From contig CANLYJ010000004.1 in NCBI GenBank assembly GCA_947495295.1, positions 124,001 to 188,000 on the forward strand: DNA of 64,000 bases, written 5' to 3'. This DNA comes from an uncultured Paracoccaceae bacterium (GTDB lineage Bacteria; Pseudomonadota; Alphaproteobacteria; Rhodobacterales; Rhodobacteraceae). Under the pieces are notes generated by a model. The model was not told where the DNA came from and made no database searches. It worked only from the letters and a program-made list of their open reading frames with translations. Of the stretch, positions 8,529 through 16,469 are shown one piece after another; the first letter of the stretch is position 1; each line of letters opens with the position of its first letter. Both the position numbers and the translations under genes were made by a program.

Positions 8529-9838
8529 TGGGTCGTCCTGCTGACAGTTATGCCGGAACCGGCGCGCATACGGGCAGTTACTATGCCGCCTCTGCCAATC
8601 CACAGCCCACGCGCCGGCCGCTGCATGGCGATCAGTCGTTTGACATTTGCGTTGTTGGTGCGGGTTATTCAGGCCTGTCTACCGCCCTGCATCTGGCCGA
8701 GAAAAACTATAATGTCGCGCTGGTCGAAGGCGCACAGATTGGGTGGGGCGCGTCTGGCCGTAATGGTGGTCAAATCGTTAACGGGTTGAATGCGTCCTTG
8801 CAGACGATCAAACGGCGTTACGGTCAGGATACTGCCAATTTCGTCGCTGGCCTTGTCATGGAAGGTGCCGACATCATCCGCGACCGGGTCAAGACATATG
8901 ATATCCAATGTGACCTGAAGCCGACAAACCTGTTTACCGCCTATACGAGCGCCCATATGCGCGAACTTGAGGATCGGCTGGCCCTTTGGCGTGGATATGG
9001 CATTGAAACCCAGGAAATGGTCGGGCCGGACAAGATCCGCGACTATGTGGGCACCGATGCCTATGTGGGCGGCATGATCGACCATGCGGGTGGCCATATG
9101 CACCCGCTGAATCTGGCATTGGGAGAGGCCGCCGCGTTTGAGGAAAATGGCGGCACGATCTTTGAAGGGTCCGTTGTACGCAAGGTGGATCATGTGGCCG
9201 CTCAACCTGTGATCCATACCGATCAAGGCACGATTACCTGCAAGAAACTGGTTTTATGTGGTAACGCCTATCTGGGTCACGTTGTGCCGAAACTGACCCA
9301 TCGTGTGATGCCCGTGTCGACGCAGATCATGGCGACCGAACCGCTTTCGGATGCGCAGGCGAAGACGTTACTGCCGACCGATACATGCGTCGAGGATGTG
9401 CGGTACATTTTGGATTACTTCCGCCTGTCCGCGGACAACCGCCTGCTGTTTGGGGGCGGTACGGTTTATGGTGGCGCTGATCCCAAAGATATAGAAGCCA
9501 AGCTGCGCAAGAACCTTAACCGGGTTTTCCCTGCGCTGCGTAATGTCGGTATCGACTACGCCTGGAGCGGGAATTTCGCGCTTTCCTTTAGCCGTGTGCC
9601 GCAATTAGGGCGGCTGAATGATAACACTTATTTCGCGCATGGGTATTCCGGCCACGGGGTGACAGGGTCGCATACATTCGGGCGCATCCTGTCCGAAGCG
9701 ATTGATGGCGACATGTCCCGCTTTGATGTATTCGAAAAGGTGCCATGGATTCCCTTCCCCGGTGGCCGCATGTTCCGCGTGCCCTATTCGGTGATCGGAT
9801 CATGGTATTATGCGGTGAAAGACAAATTGGCGCGTTGA
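8528..9838 (+). CDS. FAD-dependent amine oxidoreductase, PuuB-like, copy 2
   Basis: This is a 436-residue DAO-family flavoenzyme paralogous to the protein at 5126-6427. The FAD-binding GAGYSG is at residues 44-49, ASGRNGGQI at about 76-84, and the C-terminal YSGHGVTGSHTFGRILSEAI matches the family. The opening SYAGTGAHTGSYYAASANPQP parallels SPGAYPGTYYAANAQPL of copy 1, so both copies descend from a common PuuB-like ancestor. Start ATG 8528 overlaps the upstream TGA. It is followed 5 bases later by a glutamine amidotransferase, so the unit puuA-puuB-amidotransferase is probably one transcript. Confidence 0.87.
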   Translation: MGRPADSYAGTGAHTGSYYAASANPQPTRRPLHGDQSFDICVVGAGYSGLSTALHLAEKNYNVALVEGAQIGWGASGRNGGQIVNGLNASLQTIKRRYGQDTANFVAGLVMEGADIIRDRVKTYDIQCDLKPTNLFTAYTSAHMRELEDRLALWRGYGIETQEMVGPDKIRDYVGTDAYVGGMIDHAGGHMHPLNLALGEAAAFEENGGTIFEGSVVRKVDHVAAQPVIHTDQGTITCKKLVLCGNAYLGHVVPKLTHRVMPVSTQIMATEPLSDAQAKTLLPTDTCVEDVRYILDYFRLSADNRLLFGGGTVYGGADPKDIEAKLRKNLNRVFPALRNVGIDYAWSGNFALSFSRVPQLGRLNDNTYFAHGYSGHGVTGSHTFGRILSEAIDGDMSRFDVFEKVPWIPFPGGRMFRVPYSVIGSWYYAVKDKLAR

Positions 9839-9843
9839 AGAAA

Positions 9844-10527
9844 ATGAAGATCGGAATTTTACAAACCGGCCGGGCGCCGGAACAGACCGTGCAGCAGCAT
9901 GGCGATTACGATCAGTTTTTTATCAACTATCTGGCCGACCGTGGTTTCGCGTTTGACAGCTATCCGGTATTGGATGGCGTTTTTCCTGACAGCCCGGACG
10001 CGGCGGATGGATGGTTGATCACCGGGTCCCGCTTTGGCGCGTATGAAGATCACCCTTGGATTCCCCCGTTAGAGGCGTTTTTGCGTGATGTATATGACGC
10101 GGCTGTTCCGACTGTGGGAATCTGTTTCGGGCATCAGATTCTGGCGCAGGCACTGGGCGGCAAAGTGGAAAAATATGCCGGGGGCTGGTCCGTTGGGCCG
10201 CAATCCTATCAGTCCGAGATGTTTGGCGATCAGAGCATTATCGCGTGGCATCAGGATCAGGTTGTGGAACGCCCTGCGGATGCGCAGGTCGTGGCCAGTT
10301 CCGACTTTTGCGAAAACGCGATGCTTTTGTATGGGCAAAAGGCGTTTACGATCCAATCGCATCCCGAATTTACGGCCGGATTTCTGATGGACCTTCTTGC
10401 TACACGCGGGCAGGTGTTGCCAGCCGACATTCGCAGCGATGCTGAAATGCGGGCGCAGACGCCGTTGACCAGTGACGCGTTCGCCGATCAGATTGTGCGT
10501 TTTTTCGAAGGCAAGCTACGCGCCTGA
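9844..10527 (+). CDS. Class I glutamine amidotransferase; candidate gamma-glutamyl hydrolase of the polyamine pathway
   Basis: This is a 227-residue protein consisting only of a class I glutamine amidotransferase domain. The catalytic triad is visible: Cys94 in GICFGHQ, and His173 and Glu175 in SHPEF. The frame is open upstream into puuB, but ATG 9844 (MKIGILQTGR) is the natural start, only 5 bases after the puuB stop. In E. coli the fourth puu step is done by PuuD, which releases glutamate from gamma-glutamyl-GABA. This protein resembles the GuaA-type branch more than PuuD, so that role is inferred from position. It could instead act on another gamma-glutamylated amine. Confidence 0.8.
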   Translation: MKIGILQTGRAPEQTVQQHGDYDQFFINYLADRGFAFDSYPVLDGVFPDSPDAADGWLITGSRFGAYEDHPWIPPLEAFLRDVYDAAVPTVGICFGHQILAQALGGKVEKYAGGWSVGPQSYQSEMFGDQSIIAWHQDQVVERPADAQVVASSDFCENAMLLYGQKAFTIQSHPEFTAGFLMDLLATRGQVLPADIRSDAEMRAQTPLTSDAFADQIVRFFEGKLRA

Positions 10528-10646
10528 GATTGGGCAAGCCAAACGACGCCCTTATACATCGCAGCTCAATCCCGCCTTGTCGCGGTTTCCCCGGCATGTG
10601 CTTCTTGACGTTGCTGATCAGGTCAAATACCTACCCCAGCAGAGAC

Positions 10647-10720
10647 GCGGGCGTTGTGTAATGGTAAGACCTCAGCCTTCCAAGCTGATGATACGGGTTC
10701 GATTCCCGTCGCCCGCTCCA
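10647..10720 (+). tRNA. tRNA-Gly (anticodon UCC)
   Basis: The 74-base sequence folds as a cloverleaf: acceptor GCGGGCG pairs with CGCCCGC, discriminator T and encoded CCA follow. The anticodon stem TCAGC/GCTGA encloses loop CTTCCAA with anticodon TCC, which reads GGA. The T arm is CGGGT-TCGATTC-cCCGT-like and ends before the acceptor strand. No integrase or duplicated tRNA end is seen nearby. The 119 bases before it (10528-10646) hold nothing else I recognise. Confidence 0.95.
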
Positions 10721-10788
10721 TCCTCCCATTTCAGCATTGCGTCACACTGGCACCTTTCGTCGCCTTGTGAATCCTGACCTGCATATTT

Positions 10789-12609
10789 ATGTCGTCCCAA
10801 GAGAAATGTGAGACGACTATGGCATCGCCCCAAAAGAACGCTATCGAAGAACGTGCATCGTCAAAACAGATTGGCGCGCTGAAAGCACTGTGGCCCTTTG
10901 TTCGTCCCTACAAGGTGATCATGTTTGCCGCACTTGGCGCATTGATTCTGACGGCTTGTGTTTCGCTGGTCCTGCCGCTCGCCGTCCGCCGCGTTATCGA
11001 CAATTTCGATGTTGGCGAAGGTCAAATCCTGCAAAGCTATTTTCTGGCAGCGATCGGGATTGCCGCGCTTTTGGCCGTTGGGACGGCGATGCGTTACTAC
11101 CTTGTGACCCGTCTGGGCGAACGGGTCGTGGCCGATATTCGTAAGGCTGTGTTTGGCCGTATGATTGGGATGAGCCCTGCATTCTTTGAAAAAATCATGA
11201 CAGGTGAGGTATTGAGTCGGATCACCACGGATACGACTTTGATCCTGTCTGTGATTGGTAGTTCTGTTTCGGTAGCGCTGCGCAATGTTCTGATTTTTAT
11301 CGGTGGCATCGCGCTAATGCTGTTCACCTCGATCAAGATGTCGTTGCTCGTGCTTTGGCCGATCCCAGTCATCGTTTTGCCGATCATCTTTCTGGGCCGT
11401 CGTGTGCGCAACCTGTCCAAGGAAAACCAAGACCTTATCGCGGAATCCAGTGGGGATGCATCCGAACAGATGTTGTCAGCCCAGACCGTGCAGGCATTTT
11501 CGCATGAAGCACTGAGCCGTTTGAAATTCGACAATGTTACCGAGAAGAGCTTTGTCGCTGCCCAAAAGCGGATCGCGACCCGCGCCTTTTTAACGGCCAT
11601 TGTCATCTTCATGGCCTTTTCGGCGATTGTCGGGTTCTTGTGGATGGGTGCCAATGATGTTCAAGCGGGCGACATCACCGAAGGCGAGCTGGTCCAGTTC
11701 ATGATTTATACGATCATGGTGGCGGGTGCGTTGGCAGCATTGACCGAAATCTGGGGTGAACTGCAGCGTGCTGCTGGGGCGACGGAACGGCTGGTCGAAT
11801 TGCTGACCGCCGAAGATACAGTTGTCGATCCGGCGAACCCGCAGGCCGTTCCGCAGCTGACCGGGCGGATCAGCTTTGATAATGTGAAATTCAGCTACCC
11901 CTCGCGCCCCAGTATTTCGGCCCTGGATGATGTCAGCCTGGAAATCGCCCCGGGCGAGACAGTTGCGTTAGTCGGCCCATCCGGCGCGGGCAAGACCACC
12001 GTCATTCAAATGGCTCTGCGCTTTTATGATCCGCAAAGCGGCGCAATCAAGCTGGATGGCACCGATATTCGTACATTTGACCGGTCCGTGTTCCGGCAGC
12101 AAATCGCCTTGGTGCCGCAGGACCCGGTGATTTTTGCCGATACTGCGCGCGAAAATATCCGTTTCGGTCGCCCTGATGCGACGGACGCGGAGGTCGAAAA
12201 AGCGGCCATTGCAGCGGCTGCGCATGACTTCCTGACCGCCTTGCCCGAAGGCTATGACAGTTACGTTGGTGAGCGTGGTGTCATGCTGTCGGGCGGTCAA
12301 AAGCAACGTATCGCCATCGCGCGCGCGATTTTGCGCGATGCCCCGATTTTGTTGCTGGATGAGGCAACAAGCGCGCTGGATGCTGAAAGCGAAAGCGCCG
12401 TGCAAACGGCGGTTGAGGCGTTGGCCCAAAATCGGACGACGCTGATCGTAGCGCATCGGTTGGCGACGGTTAAAAAGGCCGACCGTATCATTGTCTTTGA
12501 TGCAGGGCAGATTGTGGCGCAAGGCACCCATGATAGCCTTGTGGCCCAGGACGGGCTTTATGCCCGGCTTGCCCGTTTGCAATTCACTGCCGGTGTTGCC
12601 GCAGAATAA
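10789..12609 (+). CDS. MsbA-type ABC exporter (fused membrane and ATPase domains)
   Basis: This is a 606-residue half-transporter that should work as a homodimer in the inner membrane. An N-terminal six-helix membrane domain (about 35-330) precedes the ATPase domain. The ATPase motifs are Walker A GPSGAGKTT (about 396), LSGGQKQR signature (about 500), Walker B ILLLDEATSALD (about 520) and AHRLATV. Substrates of this family include lipids, lipid A precursors and drugs; the sequence alone does not decide. Start is ATG 10789 or ATG 10819 (MASPQKNAIEE); neither has a strong ribosome site. It stands alone between the tRNA and the acyl-CoA synthetase. Confidence 0.9.
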   Translation: MSSQEKCETTMASPQKNAIEERASSKQIGALKALWPFVRPYKVIMFAALGALILTACVSLVLPLAVRRVIDNFDVGEGQILQSYFLAAIGIAALLAVGTAMRYYLVTRLGERVVADIRKAVFGRMIGMSPAFFEKIMTGEVLSRITTDTTLILSVIGSSVSVALRNVLIFIGGIALMLFTSIKMSLLVLWPIPVIVLPIIFLGRRVRNLSKENQDLIAESSGDASEQMLSAQTVQAFSHEALSRLKFDNVTEKSFVAAQKRIATRAFLTAIVIFMAFSAIVGFLWMGANDVQAGDITEGELVQFMIYTIMVAGALAALTEIWGELQRAAGATERLVELLTAEDTVVDPANPQAVPQLTGRISFDNVKFSYPSRPSISALDDVSLEIAPGETVALVGPSGAGKTTVIQMALRFYDPQSGAIKLDGTDIRTFDRSVFRQQIALVPQDPVIFADTARENIRFGRPDATDAEVEKAAIAAAAHDFLTALPEGYDSYVGERGVMLSGGQKQRIAIARAILRDAPILLLDEATSALDAESESAVQTAVEALAQNRTTLIVAHRLATVKKADRIIVFDAGQIVAQGTHDSLVAQDGLYARLARLQFTAGVAAE

Positions 12610-12725
12610 AAAAGATTTTCGTAGCGTCATACTTGCGATTCCGACCCGTTTTGCCCACGCTGGCCAAGAGGGGCCAATCGCCAATGATAACATTGGCGGA
12701 GGATATGACAGGGGAGGAGACCGCG

Positions 12726-14627
12726 ATGGTCTACGCGAATATCGATGATCGCAATGCGATTGAAAACGAAATGCCTTGGGATGCGCGTGACTTACCCAAG
12801 ACGACTTATGCCTTGTTGAGCGAAACGGCCAAAAAACACGGCCCGCGTAACGCTGTTTCTTTCCGGCTGTTGTCAGACCCCAATTCGCCCTGTGAAACGC
12901 TGAGTTGGTCAGAGCTGCGCGACAAGACGGGCCAAGCAGCAAATCTGTTTCGGTCTCTTGGGGTTGGTGAAAGCGATGTTGTGGCGTTTTTGTTGCCGAA
13001 TGCGACTGAAACGGTGCTGACCTATCTTGGCGGGCAGGTTGCTGGGATCGTCAATCCTATTAATCCGTTGCTCGAAGCTGAACAGATCGCCTCTATCCTG
13101 CGCGAAACGAATGCCAAAGTGTTGGTTACGATGCGCGCCTTCCCGAAGTCTGACCTTGCGCAAAAGGCGGCAGAGGCTGTCCGTTTTGCCCCGAATGTAA
13201 AGACGATCCTTGAGGTTGACCTGCATCGCTATCTGACCGGGCTAAAGCGCCTGATTGTCCCATTGATCCGCCCCAAGAACCCGAGCAATCATGATGCCAG
13301 GGTACTTAACTTCAATGCTGAGATGGCAAAGCAGCCAACCGAACTGACGTTCGAAGATAGCACAAATGACCGTGTGGCCACCTATTTCCATACAGGTGGG
13401 ACGACCGGCATGCCAAAGGTCGTGCAACACCGATATTCCGGTATCGTTTACAACGCTTGGCTTGGTAGTCGTTTGCTGTTCACGGAAACAGATGTGCAAA
13501 TCTGTCCGCTGCCGCTGTTTCACGTCTTTGCGACGATTGTGAGCATGGGGGCGTCGCTTGGCTCTGGTGCCGAAATTGTCTTTCCGACCCCGCAGGGCTA
13601 TCGGGGCGAAGGTGTATTCGACAACTTCTGGAAGCTGATCGAAAAGCACAAAGTGACGTTCATGATCACGGTGCCAACGGCCATGTCGGCGTTGATGCAG
13701 CGCAAGGTAGATGCCGATATTTCGACCCTGCGACTGGCCTTTTGCGGCTCGGCCCCATTGCCGCTTGAGCTTTATAAGCGGTTTGAAGCTGCGGCTGGCG
13801 TGACAATTTGCGAAGGTTACGGCCTGACCGAAGCCACTTGTCTTGTGTCAATCAACCCGCCCGACGGTGAAAAACGTGTTGGCTCAATTGGTCTGCCGTT
13901 CCCTTATACGGATGTCAGGATCATGTCCGTGGCAACGGGTGAGGAAGTTGCTGTTGATGAGATCGGTGAAATCTGCATCTCAAACCCCGGTGTCTATGGT
14001 GGCAAGACGTATACCGAGGCCGAAAAAAACGATGGGCTGTTCTATCCCGGGACGATTTCCAATGCGCAATATCTGCGCACTGGCGATCTGGGCCGCAAAG
14101 ACACCGATGGCTATCTATGGATCACTGGTCGCGCGAAGGATTTGATCATTCGAGGCGGCCACAACATTGACCCCGCCGAGATTGAGGAGGCACTGGCCGG
14201 TCACGACGCCGTCGCCTTTGCAGGCGCTATTGGGCAGCCGGACAAGCACGCCGGCGAGGTGCCTTGCGCCTTTGTCGAATTGGTGGACGGTGCGAGCATC
14301 ACGGAAGATGAGTTGCTCGAATTTGCCAAAGATCACATTCACGAACGCGCAGCCCACCCTAAGCATCTGGAAATACTCGATGAATTACCTAAGACGGCCG
14401 TCGGGAAGATATTCAAGCCGGATCTGCGCAAGCGGGCGATTACCCGTGTTTTCAATGAAGCCTTGGCTGATATCGGCACCGAAGTGCAATCCGTGACCGA
14501 GGACAAGAAACGCGGTCTTGTGGCGCATATTGCCGATAATGGATCGGCAAGCAAGGACGACATAACGAGCGCGCTTGGCGCATTTACGATCCCTTGGGAA
14601 TTGGCCAAAACTGACAGTGATTCTTGA
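12726..14627 (+). CDS. Acyl-CoA synthetase (AMP-forming, ANL superfamily)
   Basis: This is a 633-residue AMP-dependent ligase that would activate a carboxylic acid to its CoA thioester. Adenylation motifs are present: HTGGTTGMPK (about 221-230), GYGLTEAT (about 364), TGDLGRKDTDGYLWITGRAKDLI split as TGDLGRKD and GRAKDLI (about 452-470), and the C-terminal lysine in PKTAVGKIFK (about 555-564). Several in-frame starts exist from 12633. I chose ATG 12726 because GGGGAGGAG lies about 6 bases upstream. The long C-terminal tail after the catalytic lysine is longer than usual. The acid used is unknown. The gene is 22 bases upstream of a hydroxyacid dehydrogenase gene. Confidence 0.85.
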   Translation: MVYANIDDRNAIENEMPWDARDLPKTTYALLSETAKKHGPRNAVSFRLLSDPNSPCETLSWSELRDKTGQAANLFRSLGVGESDVVAFLLPNATETVLTYLGGQVAGIVNPINPLLEAEQIASILRETNAKVLVTMRAFPKSDLAQKAAEAVRFAPNVKTILEVDLHRYLTGLKRLIVPLIRPKNPSNHDARVLNFNAEMAKQPTELTFEDSTNDRVATYFHTGGTTGMPKVVQHRYSGIVYNAWLGSRLLFTETDVQICPLPLFHVFATIVSMGASLGSGAEIVFPTPQGYRGEGVFDNFWKLIEKHKVTFMITVPTAMSALMQRKVDADISTLRLAFCGSAPLPLELYKRFEAAAGVTICEGYGLTEATCLVSINPPDGEKRVGSIGLPFPYTDVRIMSVATGEEVAVDEIGEICISNPGVYGGKTYTEAEKNDGLFYPGTISNAQYLRTGDLGRKDTDGYLWITGRAKDLIIRGGHNIDPAEIEEALAGHDAVAFAGAIGQPDKHAGEVPCAFVELVDGASITEDELLEFAKDHIHERAAHPKHLEILDELPKTAVGKIFKPDLRKRAITRVFNEALADIGTEVQSVTEDKKRGLVAHIADNGSASKDDITSALGAFTIPWELAKTDSDS

Positions 14628-14649
14628 TCTGCACGTAAAGGACGGTTGC

Positions 14650-15522
14650 ATGGCGAAATTGGCGTTTCTGGGGCTGGGCGTGATGGGCTACCCTATGGCC
14701 GGGCACCTTCAGGCCGCTGGTCATGAAGTGACGGTGTATAACCGCACGGGTGCAAAGGCCGAAAAATGGGTCGCCGAACATGGCGGTCAGGCGGCATCCA
14801 CGCCTGCGCAAGCGGCGTCTGGTGCGGATATGGTCCTTGCCTGCGTGGGCAATGATGATGACCTACGCTCAGTCTGTCTGGGTGATGATGGCGCCTTTGC
14901 TGGTATGGATGACGGCAACATCTTTGTTGACCATACAACCGTGTCGGCGGCTGTCACACGCGAACTGTTTGACGCTGCTGAAGGCCGGGGCATTTCCTTT
15001 GTTGATGCGCCCGTGTCCGGCGGTCAGGCAGGGGCGGAAAACGGCGTTTTGTCAGTGATGTGTGGCGGGACCCAGGAAAGCTATGACGCGGCAGAAGCTG
15101 TCATCGGGGCCTATGCCCGGATTTGTCGCCGCATCGGCGATAGTGGTGCCGGTCAAATGACAAAGATGTGCAACCAGATTGCGATTGCGGGGCTGGTTCA
15201 GGGCTTGTCCGAAGCATTGCATTTCGCCCAGAAAGCCGGTCTGGACGGTCGGGCGGTAGTCGAAGTGATTAGTCAGGGTGCGGCGGGCAGTTGGCAAATG
15301 GCGAATCGTTACGAGACAATGCTTGATGACCATTTCGATCATGGTTTTGCGGTTGATTGGATGCGCAAGGATCTTGGTATTTGCCTCAGCACGGCGGATG
15401 AAAACGGGGCAAGTTTGCCGGTCACAGCTTTGGTTGACCAGTTCTACAAAGACGTCCAGAAGCTCGGCGGCGGGCGTTGGGATACCTCATCGCTTCTGAA
15501 ACGCTTGCAGGCCATGGACTGA
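14650..15522 (+). CDS. NAD(P)-dependent beta-hydroxyacid dehydrogenase, 3-hydroxyisobutyrate dehydrogenase-like
   Basis: This 290-residue oxidoreductase has the family order of motifs: an N-terminal Rossmann GLGVMGYPMAGHL (residues 8-20), the substrate-binding DAPVSGGQAGAENG (about 118-131) and the catalytic lysine region GAGQMTKMCNQ (about 166-176). Length is typical. ATG 14650 was chosen over upstream in-frame codons because it directly begins the MAKLAFLGLG strand. Members reduce or oxidise 3-hydroxyisobutyrate, tartronate semialdehyde or related acids. Linkage to an acyl-CoA synthetase gene suggests a small catabolic unit, but the substrate is open. Confidence 0.88.
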   Translation: MAKLAFLGLGVMGYPMAGHLQAAGHEVTVYNRTGAKAEKWVAEHGGQAASTPAQAASGADMVLACVGNDDDLRSVCLGDDGAFAGMDDGNIFVDHTTVSAAVTRELFDAAEGRGISFVDAPVSGGQAGAENGVLSVMCGGTQESYDAAEAVIGAYARICRRIGDSGAGQMTKMCNQIAIAGLVQGLSEALHFAQKAGLDGRAVVEVISQGAAGSWQMANRYETMLDDHFDHGFAVDWMRKDLGICLSTADENGASLPVTALVDQFYKDVQKLGGGRWDTSSLLKRLQAMD

Positions 15523-15817
15523 TGCATCAGGTGATCTGAGTGGCACCCGACAGGCCTTACTGCGGCGCCTCTTGAAACCCTTGGTTCACCACATGATGTC
15601 GTATTTCTGAAAAACTGCCAATTAAGGGTTCGTGGTGTTCGCATGATCGCAAATATCCGCATGAAATCCGGATGGCCTGTATCGGAACTTGGCCGCGCAT
15701 AGATTGTGCTATGCGACATGTTCTGATGTTTACGTGAAATTAATGGCCCACCCGTCATAACCCTGGTCTCTTACCCCCGGTTGCCGGGGCCGGTTTAACG
15801 GATGGAATGCCCAAATC
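15523..15817. other. Intergenic region before chemotaxis operon, with a short GC hairpin
   Basis: These 295 bases hold no convincing gene. A perfect hairpin CCCCGG-TTG-CCGGGG lies at 15775-15789, about 28 bases before the first chemotaxis gene, and is followed by the ribosome-site-like GGATGGA. The promoter of the chemotaxis operon must lie here. I could not identify a flagellar-type or CtrA-type (TTAA-N7-TTAA) box. Confidence 0.4.
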
Positions 15818-16105
15818 ATGACAGCCGATTGCGCGATCTACGAACTACCGCCAGTGATGAAGCTTGAAGACTGTGAAAAACTGCATGGTTTTCTACATGA
15901 ACGCCGGGGACAAGCAGTGGCCTTGGGCTGCGGCTCAGTCGACAGGATGACCGGATTGGCTGCGCAAATGATCTTTTTTGCCCATCGAAAATGGTCATCT
16001 GACGGCGTGTCATTCACCTTGCGCGACCCAAGCGGCGGATGTCTTGAAAGCCTCACAACCCTTGGGCTCGCCGCTCCGCTTTCTGACGAAGGAGCGATTG
16101 TATGA
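15818..16105 (+). CDS. STAS-domain protein of the chemotaxis operon
   Basis: This is a small 95-residue protein resembling the STAS/anti-sigma-factor antagonist fold (MlaB-like): an N-terminal strand, then VALGCGSVDRMTGLAAQMIFFAHRKW and a C-terminal FTLRDPSGGCLESLTTLGL in which helices alternate with strands. The site where STAS proteins are often phosphorylated reads CGSVDRM. It overlaps the cheY start by ATGA and so is co-translated with it. STAS proteins are found at the head of chemotaxis operons in Rhodobacterales; the molecular role is unknown. Confidence 0.7.
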   Translation: MTADCAIYELPPVMKLEDCEKLHGFLHERRGQAVALGCGSVDRMTGLAAQMIFFAHRKWSSDGVSFTLRDPSGGCLESLTTLGLAAPLSDEGAIV

Positions 16106-16467
16106 CTCATATTCTAGCGATTGACGACTCGCGTACGATCCGCAGTCTTCTGACGGTGACCCTCGAGGGGGCGGGTTTTGAAGTGACAACTGCCGTCGAT
16201 GGCGTTGATGGCGTTAAGAAATTCAAGGAACAGCACGCTGATCTGGTTATCACCGATGTGAACATGCCGAACAAAGATGGTTTTGGCGTGATTGAAGATA
16301 TCCGCGCCAGCGACACAAACCGGGGGGTTCCGGTTCTTGTGCTGACAACGGAAAGTGGGCCAGCACTAAAAGATCGAGCCCGAAAAGCGGGCGCCACCGG
16401 CTGGATCGTCAAACCTTTCGAGGATGAGTCACTCATTTCCGTCATTCGCCGACTAACCGGGGCGTAG
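16102..16467 (+). CDS. cheY: CheY-type single-domain response regulator
   Basis: This 121-residue receiver domain carries the acidic pair Asp8-Asp9 (AIDDS), the phosphoacceptor Asp52 (VITDVNMPNKDG), the conserved Thr in VLTTES and the Lys in IVKPF, so it should be phosphorylated by the CheA encoded two bases downstream. It has no output domain and presumably binds the flagellar motor or serves as a phosphate sink. Start ATG 16102 overlaps the STAS gene stop. Confidence 0.92.
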   Translation: MTHILAIDDSRTIRSLLTVTLEGAGFEVTTAVDGVDGVKKFKEQHADLVITDVNMPNKDGFGVIEDIRASDTNRGVPVLVLTTESGPALKDRARKAGATGWIVKPFEDESLISVIRRLTGA

Positions 16468-16469
16468 TC

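Noticed and set aside
10647-10720. tRNA-Gly as an integration site for a mobile element
   Set aside because: No integrase gene and no repeated tRNA 3' end found on either side.
11968-12942. Minus-strand frame of over 300 codons opposite the ABC exporter
   Set aside because: It runs across the end of one real gene and the start of another and has arginine/serine-rich shadow composition.
15523-15817. CtrA-type boxes before the chemotaxis operon
   Set aside because: TTAA occurs, but never as a TTAA-N7-TTAA pair in the right orientation.
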